Shown here piece after piece: positions 1 through 8,064 of a DNA stretch of 64,000 nucleotides. The translations under genes and the position numbers were made by a program. The stretch comes from Aquabacter sediminis (GTDB lineage Bacteria > Pseudomonadota > Alphaproteobacteria > Rhizobiales > Xanthobacteraceae): assembly GCF_028863665.1 (NCBI RefSeq), contig NZ_JARBFX010000013.1:1-64000 (forward strand), given 5' to 3'. The number at the start of each line of letters is the position of its first letter. Position 1 is the stretch's first letter. Under the pieces are notes generated by a model. It was not told where the DNA came from and searched no databases. It saw only the letters and a program-made list of their open reading frames with translations.

Positions 1-64
1 CGTGAGAAGCATCCAGAGACGACGAACCAGCCGCTGAACTCGCGGCCGCAGCCCGTCGTTGATG
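1..64 (-). ncRNA. probable 5' leader of an rRNA operon (runs off the window)
   Basis: This stretch lies just downstream of a near-consensus leftward promoter and shows no credible reading frame on either strand. Strong, GC-rich, untranslated leaders after such a promoter are typical of alphaproteobacterial rRNA operons. The 16S gene itself would lie outside the window, so the identity is inferred from the promoter alone; a tRNA or ribosomal-protein transcript would fit as well. Confidence 0.4.
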
Positions 65-70
65 GGCGGT

Positions 71-99
71 TTATAGGGGGAGACCCTTTGCCGTGTCAA
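71..99 (-). promoter_or_regulatory. strong sigma70-type promoter reading leftward
   Basis: On the minus strand a perfect -35 box TTGACA (94-99) is followed after 17 bp by CTATAA (71-76). Match and spacing are far better than anything else seen in the window and resemble the growth-rate-controlled rRNA promoters of Rhizobiales. The start of transcription would be near 64. The downstream gene is outside the window. Confidence 0.7.
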
Positions 100-603
100 C
101 ACCCTTCCAAAACGGACCTATTCAGTCCGATCCGGGCTGTGGATGACGCGCTGCAACGCACACGCAAAACCGTTGCACTGCAACAGTTCGTGCGGGTGAT
201 TTTTTCCACAGGGGCGTGATTCCTTCAAGCCTTTAAGGCCTGTCTCAGTGGCTCGGCCTGCATTTTTTTTGCGGCCAGCGCTCAACTGGCCGGCTGGGCG
301 CGCCACTCTGCCCATCGGCAGCGGCCTGGCTGGCGCGCCGTTACTGCCGTGCTGCCCGTAGCCTCCACGCAACGGCGTGCCGTGCGGGCTTCCCGCACAC
401 GTGGCTGTGCGCCCGCACACCCGCGCGCCTTTGGATTTCGTTTCCCCTTGTGCGAGAGCGGCTTGCTGAGCGGTGGACAGCGGGCCGAAACGGCCTTCAC
501 TTTCCCAACCGCCATCGTTTTGCCTTCTCTTGCCCTTCACATCCGCACGCCCGATGCTGGAGCGTCGCGGCAAAGGCGTGGCTTGTTCCGGCGCAGGGCC
601 GGA
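100..603. other. gene-free interval between the leftward promoter and the M23 peptidase
   Basis: No frame here has the look of a real gene, although GC-rich antisense frames stay open. Two inverted sites each one mismatch from the DnaA box TTATCCACA occur at 138-146 (minus strand, TCATCCACA) and 202-210 (plus strand, TTTTCCACA). The promoter and 5' region of the peptidase gene must also lie here. If the peptidase starts earlier than chosen, its N-terminus would extend into this interval. Confidence 0.5.
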
Positions 604-2667
604 ATGTCGCGCGGGACCGGGGTGAGGGTGCGCCGCCTGCGCGGGGCGAGACATAAGGGTTGCGAGTTGCAGCAGAGACGTTCTGCCGGTTCCTGGCGTG
701 ACGCGACGAGCGCTGTCGGGCTCGGCGATGAGCCCCCGCTTGGGGTCGGCGGCGGCGAGCAGCAGATCGATCGGCGGCGGGTTTCCGTGCGCTGGCTGGC
801 CGCGACCCTGCTCACGGGCCTGTGCGGTTCCTTTCTCATGGGCGGCGCGGTCTATGCCGCGCTCGACGGCGACCACCGCTTTGCCCTGATGCCCGAGACC
901 GTGCGCAACGCGCTGCGGAGCACGCTTGCAGCCGGCGAGCGCAGTTCGAATGCTGCCCGCAAGGGCGATCGCATGTCGCTGCTTTCCGATGCCTCCAGCG
1001 CCCGCCAGACCTTCCGCCTCTCCACCACAACGAAGGTGGGCGACAAGGAGATCATCAAGGTTCGCCCCTTCACGCGCGTGAACGCGAACCTCGCCATGAC
1101 TGTCACCAGCGTGTCGAGCAACATTCCACGCTTCAACCCGGCCCAGATTGTCGCCCAGTCCGTGGACAACGAGCAGGCCGCGCCCCAGGCGGAGCCCACG
1201 GGCGAAGTCACCGTGGTGACGCGGGATCTGTCCGCCTTGCCTGGCAGCACCCATTTCGGCTCCGGCGTCTCTATGGACCAGGTGGTGGTGAAGGTGCGCG
1301 AGGTTGCGGAACTCGCTCGCCTCCAGCCGCCGATCGGGCTGCCCGCCGCCATTACCGGCGGCCCCCAGAAGCCGCCTTTGCCCGGCGCGGTGCTGGCCTA
1401 TGCGACGCCTGGCCCCTATCCCGCACATTCTCTGCCGCCGACGGCCGCCGCGGCCCCGCCGCCGGAGCTGCCGGACAATGTCAGCTTCCTCGGCAAGACC
1501 AGCCCTGAGACCACCGGCGGCAATGACTGGACCGACCAGACCTTCGTGGTGAAGAAGGGAGACACCATTGTCTCCATTCTCACCGACAACGGGGTGGGCA
1601 AGGAAGAAGCCCGCGCGGTGGCCGCCGCCTTCCAGCGCGGCCGCGATGGCACCGTCAAGGACGGGCTGCGCATCCGCCTTCTGCTTCAGTCCGAGGACAA
1701 GGCGATCCACCCGCTGCGGGTGTCGCTGTTCAGCGATGCCGGCCATGAAGGCACGGTGGCCATGTCGGATACGGGCCGCTTCGTCTCCGTGGCCGAGCCC
1801 ACCGAGACCGATGTGGCGGGCGTTTCCGAAGAGGCCGAAGGGGATGATGATGGTCCCGGCATCCGGCTTTATGAAAGCCTCTACGAAACCGCCCTGCGCA
1901 ACGAAGTGCCTCGCTCCGTGATTGCCGATCTGGTGCGGGTCTATTCCTTCGATGTGGATTTCCAGCGCCGCGTGCGGGCGGGAGATGCATTCGAGGTGCT
2001 CTACACCGAGGAGAATGGCGAGCCGGAAGTGCTCTATGCCACTCTCACCACCGCGGGAGAGACCAAGCGTTACTACCGCTTCCAGACCGCCGATGACGGC
2101 CTCGTGGACTATTATGACGAGGACGGAAAGAGCGCGAAGAAGTTCCTGGTGCGCAAGCCCATGGCGGGCGGCATCATGCGCTCGCCCTTCGGCTATCGCC
2201 GCCATCCCATCCTCGGCTATTCCAAGCTGCACACGGGCGTCGACTGGTCGGACGCGGTGGGCACGCCCATTTTCGCCGCTGGCAACGGCACCATCATCTA
2301 TTCCGACTGGAAGTCGGGCTATGGCCGCCACACCGAGATCCAGCACGCCAACGGCTATGTGACCACCTATTCCCACCAATCCGGCTTCGCCCGAGGCATC
2401 AAGGTGGGCACGCAGGTGCGCCAGGGCCAGGTGATCGGCTATCTCGGCTCCTCCGGCCTCTCCACCGGTCCGCATCTGCATTACGAAGTGAAGATCAACG
2501 GCTCGTTCGTGGATCCCATGCGCATCAAGCTGCCGCGTGGGCGCGCGCTGGATGGGCGCTTCCTGGCGGAGTTCCGCAAGGAGAAGGACCGGATCGAGGC
2601 GCTCCTGAGCCATGCCCCGGTTGCGCCGAAGGTGGCATCCGCCACCAGCACCGCCCCGCGCCGCTGA
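604..2667 (+). CDS. M23 family metallopeptidase with membrane anchor
   Basis: Probable zinc endopeptidase of the peptidoglycan (M23/LytM family), acting in the periplasm. After a basic cytoplasmic N-terminus there is one membrane segment (VRWLAATLLTGLCGSFLMGG, about residues 61-80), a long low-complexity periplasmic part, a LysM/OapA-like stretch (VVKKGDTIVSILTDNGV) near residue 315, and a C-terminal M23 domain. The domain shows zinc motifs HTGVDWSD and HLHYEV and the typical GTPIFAAGNGTI. Start: the frame is open further upstream, but the ATG at 604 gives 687 residues, close to rhizobial homologues, which share a short conserved cytoplasmic segment (GLGDEPP) before the membrane helix. A start up to 30 codons further in is possible. 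It stands alone and ends at a strong terminator. Confidence 0.85.
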   Translation: MSRGTGVRVRRLRGARHKGCELQQRRSAGSWRDATSAVGLGDEPPLGVGGGEQQIDRRRVSVRWLAATLLTGLCGSFLMGGAVYAALDGDHRFALMPETVRNALRSTLAAGERSSNAARKGDRMSLLSDASSARQTFRLSTTTKVGDKEIIKVRPFTRVNANLAMTVTSVSSNIPRFNPAQIVAQSVDNEQAAPQAEPTGEVTVVTRDLSALPGSTHFGSGVSMDQVVVKVREVAELARLQPPIGLPAAITGGPQKPPLPGAVLAYATPGPYPAHSLPPTAAAAPPPELPDNVSFLGKTSPETTGGNDWTDQTFVVKKGDTIVSILTDNGVGKEEARAVAAAFQRGRDGTVKDGLRIRLLLQSEDKAIHPLRVSLFSDAGHEGTVAMSDTGRFVSVAEPTETDVAGVSEEAEGDDDGPGIRLYESLYETALRNEVPRSVIADLVRVYSFDVDFQRRVRAGDAFEVLYTEENGEPEVLYATLTTAGETKRYYRFQTADDGLVDYYDEDGKSAKKFLVRKPMAGGIMRSPFGYRRHPILGYSKLHTGVDWSDAVGTPIFAAGNGTIIYSDWKSGYGRHTEIQHANGYVTTYSHQSGFARGIKVGTQVRQGQVIGYLGSSGLSTGPHLHYEVKINGSFVDPMRIKLPRGRALDGRFLAEFRKEKDRIEALLSHAPVAPKVASATSTAPRR

Positions 2668-2716
2668 TCTCGATCCCGCGCCGCCTCGCGTGCTGCGGCG
2701 CGCGGAAGTTGATAAC

Positions 2717-2753
2717 AAAAGGGCCTCTCCCTCACGACGGGAGAGGCCCTTTT
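2717..2753. terminator. bidirectional intrinsic terminator
   Basis: A perfect 15-bp stem (AAAAGGGCCTCTCCC with its complement) closes a 7-nt loop, with A-tract and T-tract flanks so that it works for both strands. It sits between the M23 peptidase (plus) and the ABC transporter operon (minus), which converge here. Confidence 0.9.
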
Positions 2754-2838
2754 CTCATTGCTGTGGCCGATCCCGTCGGCTCCCGCGTGTCCCAGCTTTG
2801 GTTAGCGAAGGCGGCTATCCGCCCTTCGCCCCTTCCCC

Positions 2839-4356
2839 TCACGAGCCGCGGGTGGTGCCGCGGCTGGCATAGCGCTCGGCCCAATGGGCGAGGCGCACGA
2901 AGGGCAAGCCCAGCAGCAGGTAGACGGCGGCCACCAGGATGCCAGTGCCGAAATAGTCGTAATAGGTGGTGGAGATCATCTCGTAGGTCTTGGTCAGTTC
3001 CACCAGCGAGATGACCGACACCAGCGAGGAATCCTTGATCAGCGAGATGAAGTCGTTGGTGGTGGGCGGCAGCACGATGCGGGCCGCCTGCGGGATCACA
3101 ACATGGCGCAGAGACTGGCGCTCCGTCATGTTGAGGGCCACCGCCGCCTCCATCTGGGTGCGGGGAATGGCCAGGAGGCCGGCGCGATAGTTTTCCGCCT
3201 CATAGGCCGCATAGTTGAAGCCGAGCGCCAGCACACCGGCCACGAACGGCTCAAGCTGCAGGCCGATCTTGGGCAGGCCGTAATAGATGAACAGCACCTG
3301 GATCAGCAGGGGGGTGCCGCGCACCACCTCGATATAGATCTGGGCGAGCCGATCCAGCACCGTGCCGCCATAGACCCGGCACAGGGCCAGCGTCGCGCCG
3401 AAGCCGACCGCGATGATCATGGCCAGGATGGAGATTTCCATGGTCATGACCGCGGCGCGGCCGAGCTGGGGCAGGAAGCGCATATAGCGTTCGAGCTGGG
3501 CCATCCAACCCTTCGGCTGGGTTTCGTCCACATAGCGGTTATAGGCGACGGGCTGCGCCTGCATGGGCCGGTCGTCGCCAGTCAGCTGAGCCATCATGGG
3601 CGTCCAGATGGCCCAGCGATCCAGGATCTGGCGCATGGAGCCGTCTTTCTGCATTTCGGAGAGCGCCTGGTTGATCTCGCCCAGGAGCTTGGGATCGGAA
3701 CCCTTCTTCACCGCGATGCCATACTCGATCCGGCCCACCGGGCCGCCGGTAAACTGCAATTCGCTGTCGGGCTGCGCGTAATAGACCGCGATGGGAAAAT
3801 CCATCACGGTCGCGTCGATGCGCTTGAGCTTGAGATCGGAATAGGCGTCGATCTCTTCCTCGTAGCTGCGCACGTCGATGCCACCGAACTGGCGCAGCAC
3901 CCGCTCCATCTGGCCCGCCTTGAGGGTCCCGACCTTCTTGCCCCGGAGCGCGGCGAGATCGGCCAGTTCCGGATCGCCCTTGCGGATCACGATCTGGCCG
4001 TAGGTGACGTAATAGGGCACGGAGAAATCGGCCGCCGCCTGATGCTCAGGCGTGATTTCGAGGCCGTTGATCACCGCCGCGTAGAGGCCCGCATCAAGGC
4101 CCGGAATGAGGTTCGACCAGTCGTTCTGCACGAATTGTGGCGTGCGGCCCATCTTCGGAGCGAGGACATTCATGATGTCCACCTCGAAGCCCTCGATGAG
4201 GTTGGGGTCCGCCGGATCCGTGAAGGTATAGGGCGCGCCGGACGTGGCATCGCCGCCATATTTCAGGAGCGGCTTGGCCGGCGCTTGGGCGGGCGCTTGG
4301 GCGAGGGCCGGTCCGGCGGCGGCCAGAAAGACGAGCAGGGCAAGAAGAAGGCGCAT
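2839..4356 (-). CDS. fused ABC transporter substrate-binding protein/permease (polar amino acid type)
   Basis: One chain of 505 residues carries both periplasmic binding and membrane parts of a polar amino acid importer. A Sec signal peptide (MRLLLALLVFLAAAGPALAQA) leads into an SBP_bac_3 domain to about residue 260 (GFEVDIMNVLA, DFSVPYY, YGIAVKKGSD), followed by a BPD_transp_1 permease domain from about 300 with the EAA-type loop (EAAVALNMTERQSLRHVVIPQA). Such GlnH-GlnP fusions are known but less common than separate genes. The ATPase gene lies directly upstream in the same operon. The substrate cannot be told from sequence; glutamine-, histidine- or arginine-like amino acids are usual for the family. 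Confidence 0.9.
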   Translation of the reverse strand: MRLLLALLVFLAAAGPALAQAPAQAPAKPLLKYGGDATSGAPYTFTDPADPNLIEGFEVDIMNVLAPKMGRTPQFVQNDWSNLIPGLDAGLYAAVINGLEITPEHQAAADFSVPYYVTYGQIVIRKGDPELADLAALRGKKVGTLKAGQMERVLRQFGGIDVRSYEEEIDAYSDLKLKRIDATVMDFPIAVYYAQPDSELQFTGGPVGRIEYGIAVKKGSDPKLLGEINQALSEMQKDGSMRQILDRWAIWTPMMAQLTGDDRPMQAQPVAYNRYVDETQPKGWMAQLERYMRFLPQLGRAAVMTMEISILAMIIAVGFGATLALCRVYGGTVLDRLAQIYIEVVRGTPLLIQVLFIYYGLPKIGLQLEPFVAGVLALGFNYAAYEAENYRAGLLAIPRTQMEAAVALNMTERQSLRHVVIPQAARIVLPPTTNDFISLIKDSSLVSVISLVELTKTYEMISTTYYDYFGTGILVAAVYLLLGLPFVRLAHWAERYASRGTTRGS

Positions 4357-4428
4357 GGCGGTCCCCGGGGCGAAGCGGCGGGCGGAATGCTGAAGGCGGA
4401 GAGACGGCCCGGCGCGGGCCGGCCGGCG

Positions 4429-5184
4429 TCACGCGAAGCGGCGCAGGAACTGGCGCGTGCGCGGATCCTTAGGGTTTTCGAAGATTTCGTCTTCGTCGGA
4501 GATCTCCACGATCTCCCCCTTCTCCATGAAGATGATGTAGTCGGACGCATCGCGCGCGAAGCGCATTTCGTGGGTGACGACGATCTGCGTCATTCCCTCG
4601 GCGTCCAGCTCCTTCATCACGTCCAGCACCTCGTCCACGAGGCCGGGATCGAGCGCGGAGGTGGGCTCGTCATACAGCATGACCTTGGGCGCCATGGCGA
4701 GCGCGCGGGCGATGGCGCCGCGCTGCTGCTGGCCGCCGGACAGGTTGATGGGATAGCGGTCCATCTGCTCGAACAAGCCCACCTTCTTCAGGAGGCGTTC
4801 GGCATTGGCGGCCGCTTCGTCCCGCCCGATGCCCTTCACCACCATGGGGGCCAGCATCACGTTCTGGTGCAAGGTCTTGTGGGGGAAGAGATTGAAGCTC
4901 TGGAACACCATGCCCACATTCTTGCGCAGGCGGTGGGCCGCTTCGGCGAAGCTCTCGGGGGTGACGGAGGGCTTCTTCTCCATCCGCACGCCGCAGGCTT
5001 CCACGGCGCCGGAATCGATGGTTTCAAGGCCGTTCAGGCAGCGCAGGAGGGTTGACTTGCCGCATCCGGAGGGACCGATCATCGAGACGAGATCGCCCTC
5101 CTCAATGTTGAAGCTCACCCCCTTGAGGATCTGAACGGCCCCGAACGATTTGCGTACGTCCTCGACCTTGAGGATCGGCTGCAT
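4429..5184 (-). CDS. polar amino acid ABC transporter ATP-binding protein
   Basis: ATPase of 251 residues, GlnQ/HisP type, expected to pair with the fused binding-protein/permease encoded 72 bp downstream. Walker A (GPSGCGKST), Q-loop, signature (LSGGQQQRGAIARAL), Walker B (VMLYDEPTSALD) and H-loop (VVTHEMRFA) are all present. The frame is open upstream, but the ATG at 5184 begins the usual MQPILKVEDVRKSF family N-terminus. The signature has Gly where most have Val (QQQRGAIA), which is tolerated. Confidence 0.92.
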   Translation of the reverse strand: MQPILKVEDVRKSFGAVQILKGVSFNIEEGDLVSMIGPSGCGKSTLLRCLNGLETIDSGAVEACGVRMEKKPSVTPESFAEAAHRLRKNVGMVFQSFNLFPHKTLHQNVMLAPMVVKGIGRDEAAANAERLLKKVGLFEQMDRYPINLSGGQQQRGAIARALAMAPKVMLYDEPTSALDPGLVDEVLDVMKELDAEGMTQIVVTHEMRFARDASDYIIFMEKGEIVEISDEDEIFENPKDPRTRQFLRRFA

Positions 5185-5288
5185 CGTGATGTCCCCCCCG
5201 CGGCACACCCTGCCGCCAGTCTCCAACGTGCCTAAAGGTCACGTATGACATTGAGGTGACAGGATTTTCCGGAGGCACTTCCGCTTGG

Positions 5289-5813
5289 TCAGACGGGACG
5301 GACCTCGAACACGCAATGGTCGTAACCTTCGGCGGCGCACTGCACCTCCTCGGCCACCAGGTTGCGGGGCGTACCGTCCTGCTCGCACACGAATTCCATG
5401 GCGCCCTTCAGCCAGGGGGCGAACATGTAGCACAGCCGCCGCCCGGCCTTTCGGGTCTCGTCCGTGACGAAGGAGGAATGGTCCAGCCGGATGGTGGCGG
5501 TGCCGGCGGCCGGATCGGCGGCGACGATGGTAAAGCGGCCCCACCCCCGCTGGGACAGACGCTTCATATAGTGGGCGAACACATCGAGCCCGGAGAGGCC
5601 ATAGACCTCGCTCTGCTTCTTGCACCACACATAGGCGGAGGTGCGGCCTGCCGGCGCAAGGGCGGCGTCGAGGCCCTCGGCCCCCAGCGCGGCTTCCAGG
5701 GCAAAATGGTTGTTGTTGTAGAAGTGCTGCGGCACCAGGATCATGGGCATCTTGTCCACGAACCATTGCCCGGTTGCCGGATCCACGTCGATTTCGATTT
5801 CGGGCTTCGCCAT
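5289..5813 (-). CDS. V4R-domain protein, DUF5943-like
   Basis: A 174-residue protein with a C-terminal V4R (4-vinyl reductase) type small-molecule-binding domain; the end reads VAEEVQCAAEGYDHCVFEV with the paired cysteines of that fold. As I recall it, homologues stand beside an M19-like dipeptidase in the dimethylglycine/glycine betaine catabolic locus of Pseudomonas (PA5396-PA5397 next to dgcAB). The same pair is present here: the M19-like gene ends 115 bp upstream in the same direction. Function is unknown; a ligand-binding or assembly role in methylamine/betaine metabolism is inference. Start chosen at MAKPEIEIDV. Confidence 0.75.
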   Translation of the reverse strand: MAKPEIEIDVDPATGQWFVDKMPMILVPQHFYNNNHFALEAALGAEGLDAALAPAGRTSAYVWCKKQSEVYGLSGLDVFAHYMKRLSQRGWGRFTIVAADPAAGTATIRLDHSSFVTDETRKAGRRLCYMFAPWLKGAMEFVCEQDGTPRNLVAEEVQCAAEGYDHCVFEVRPV

Positions 5814-5927
5814 TCTCACGTCTCGCTTCAGAACTGGAAAGGCGCCCCATGCCGTCCCGCAAACGGGGCCGGGCGGCACGGGGCGGACCCCCGGACGCGC
5901 CGAAGGCACGCCGGGCCGGTGGTCACA

Positions 5928-6902
5928 TCACGCGCGCCAGACATCCTTCAGCAGCTGCAGCCAGTTGCCGCCCATCACCTTCTCGATGCGCGCCTCGCTC
6001 CAGCCGCGCTTTTCCATGGCGGCGGTGAGGTTGGGGAAGTCGGCGATCTCGCGGAAGCCTTCCGGGTTGATGACGGTCCCGAAATCGGTGAGCTTGCGGC
6101 CGAAGCCCTTATCGTGGGTCAGCCAGTCGAAGAAGGGCTTGCCATAGCCCTGGGTGAAGTCGGTGCCGACGCCAACCTTGTCCTCGCCCACCAGGTTCAT
6201 GACATATTCCATGGCCGCCACATAATCGTCCACGGTGGAATTCGGCCCCTTCTCCAGGAAGGGCGGGAACATGGTGACGCCGACAAAGCCGTCCTTTTCC
6301 GCGATGAAGCGAAGCTGCTCGTCGGACTTGTTGCGCGGATGCGCCTTCAGACCCGCCGGCAGGCAGTGGGAATAGGCGACGCGCTGCTTGGAGGCGACGA
6401 TGGTGTCGTGGGAGGTCTTCGGCCCCACATGGGAAAGATCGCAGAGGATGCCGAGCCGGTTCATCTCGGCCACCACGTCGTGGCCATAGTCGGAAAGCCC
6501 GCTGTCGGTGCTCTCATAGCAGCCGGAACCGACGAAGTTCTGCGTGTTGTAGGTCATCTGGATGATGCGCACGCCGAGCTCGTGGAACAGTTCGAGATAG
6601 CCGATCTGATCTTCGATGCCCGTGGTGTTCTGCCAGCCCAGGATGATGCCGGTCTTGTTCTCGGCCTTGGCCTTGAGGATGTCCTGAGTTGTGTAGACCT
6701 GGGAGATGAGGTCCGCATGTTCGCGGAACCAGGTCTTCCACTTGACCACGTTGCGCATGGTCTCGGTGAAGCCTTCCCACACGCAGCAGGTGCAATTGGC
6801 GGCGGTGATGCCGCCCTTGCGCATCTCCTTGAAGATGTCCGGACCGAAATCGGAAATGATGAGGCCGTCAATGACGACGAGCCGATCGTGCAGGCTGCTC
6901 AC
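5928..6902 (-). CDS. M19-like membrane dipeptidase homologue of the betaine-catabolism type
   Basis: A TIM-barrel amidohydrolase-like protein of 324 residues related to renal dipeptidase (M19). Recognisable segments are CDLSHVGPKTSHDTI, YSHCLPAGLKAHPRNKSDEQ and VGVGTDFTQGYG. The N-terminal metal-binding HxD found in true M19 dipeptidases (DGHND) is absent: the corresponding place reads DGLIISDFG. As far as I remember, the Pseudomonas homologue beside dgcA has the same change, so the loss seems to belong to the subfamily rather than to decay. Peptidase activity is therefore doubtful. It precedes the V4R protein and follows the PotABCD-like transporter genes in the same direction. Confidence 0.8.
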   Translation of the reverse strand: MSSLHDRLVVIDGLIISDFGPDIFKEMRKGGITAANCTCCVWEGFTETMRNVVKWKTWFREHADLISQVYTTQDILKAKAENKTGIILGWQNTTGIEDQIGYLELFHELGVRIIQMTYNTQNFVGSGCYESTDSGLSDYGHDVVAEMNRLGILCDLSHVGPKTSHDTIVASKQRVAYSHCLPAGLKAHPRNKSDEQLRFIAEKDGFVGVTMFPPFLEKGPNSTVDDYVAAMEYVMNLVGEDKVGVGTDFTQGYGKPFFDWLTHDKGFGRKLTDFGTVINPEGFREIADFPNLTAAMEKRGWSEARIEKVMGGNWLQLLKDVWRA

Positions 6903-6984
6903 GTTCTACTTCCTTCTGCGCGGGCCGGTCTGAGGCGGCCCTTTCCTTGAGGTGGGCGCCAGCCATGGCCGGCCCCCGGTCATG

Positions 6985-8052
6985 TCAAACCGGAACCAGG
7001 ACGCCGGCTTCCACCTGCCAGCGGGCCGTGACGCGCTGGCCCTTCTCCAGGGCCGGCGGACCGCCCACGGCGGGGGCGGGGCGGCGGGCGATGAGGGTGA
7101 GGCCAGTGGCGGTCTTCAGGCGATAATCGATCACAAGGCCCCGATAGGTCGCGGCCTCGATTTCCACGTCCAGCCGGTTGGCGGCGTCACCATCGCCCGC
7201 CTCGCCGACAAGGTCGATGCGCTCGGGACGCAAGGCGAAGGCCAGCGCTGCGCCCGGCGCAGGTGGTTGCGGCACCGCGATCACCTCTCCGCCGCCCAGC
7301 CGGAACCGGCCATCGGCCGTAGTTTCGCCCTTGAAGAGATTGGTCACGCCCATGAACTGCGCCACGAAATGGGAGCGGGGGGTCTCGAACACCGTGTCCG
7401 GCGTGCCATCCTGCTCGATGCGCCCTGCTTGCATCACAACCACACGGTCCGCAACCGAGAGGGCCTCGTCCTGGTCATGGGTCACGAAGATGGTGGTGAT
7501 GCCCAGCGAGCGCTGGATCTCTCGGATCTCGTCCTTCATCTCCGCCCGCAGCTGGGCATCAAGATTGGACAAGGGCTCATCCAGCAGCAGTACGTCCGGC
7601 TCGATCACCAGCGCGCGGGCCAGCGCCACGCGCTGCTGCTGCCCGCCCGACAATTGCTTGGGCAGGCGGGCCGCGAGATGACCAAGGCGCACCCGGTCGA
7701 GCGCCGCCTTCACCCGCGCTTCGCGCTCGGCCTTGACGATCTTTCGCATCTCCAGGCCGAAGGCCACGTTCTCCGCCACGCTCATGTGCGGAAAGAGTGC
7801 GTAGTTCTGGAAGCCGAAGCCCATATTGCGCTTGAAGGGCGGCAGGGCGGTCACATCCCGCCCGGCCACCAGGATGCGCCCCTCGGTGACCGGGATGAAG
7901 CCGCCGATCATGCGCAGCGTTGTGGTCTTGCCGCAGCCGGACGGCCCCAGCAGCGCCACCAACTCCCCTTCCTTGATGGCGAGGGAGACATGGTCAACCG
8001 CGACCATGGCCTCATACCGCTTCACCACCGATTGCAGCACCACGTCCGACAT
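6985..8052 (-). CDS. ABC transporter ATP-binding protein, PotA/spermidine-putrescine type
   Basis: ATPase of 355 residues. Walker A (GPSGCGKTTT), signature (LSGGQQQRVALARAL), Walker B (VLLLDEPLSNLD) and H-loop (FVTHDQDEAL) are intact. A C-terminal TOBE domain (about residues 280-350) is typical of the PotA/FbpC/CysA branch. It is the last gene of a binding protein-permease-permease-ATPase operon and starts 12 bp after the second permease. Such importers carry polyamines or other small cationic or amide compounds; next to an N-carbamoylsarcosine amidase, a creatinine-related amide is a reasonable guess but unproven. Confidence 0.9.
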   Translation of the reverse strand: MSDVVLQSVVKRYEAMVAVDHVSLAIKEGELVALLGPSGCGKTTTLRMIGGFIPVTEGRILVAGRDVTALPPFKRNMGFGFQNYALFPHMSVAENVAFGLEMRKIVKAEREARVKAALDRVRLGHLAARLPKQLSGGQQQRVALARALVIEPDVLLLDEPLSNLDAQLRAEMKDEIREIQRSLGITTIFVTHDQDEALSVADRVVVMQAGRIEQDGTPDTVFETPRSHFVAQFMGVTNLFKGETTADGRFRLGGGEVIAVPQPPAPGAALAFALRPERIDLVGEAGDGDAANRLDVEIEAATYRGLVIDYRLKTATGLTLIARRPAPAVGGPPALEKGQRVTARWQVEAGVLVPV

Positions 8053-8064
8053 GGCTCGCCTCCC

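Noticed and set aside
1-36. Short frame ending RRRTSR-stop at the left edge (plus strand)
   Set aside because: Lies on the opposite strand of a strong promoter leader, is too short, and resembles no known C-terminus.
118-2718. 866-residue open frame antisense to the M23 peptidase
   Set aside because: Low-complexity Gly/Ala/His/Arg-rich translation, the usual antisense shadow in GC-rich DNA; the plus strand has clear M23 motifs. The same holds for the other long antisense frames opposite soxA, glyA, pimF, the MFS gene and hemA.
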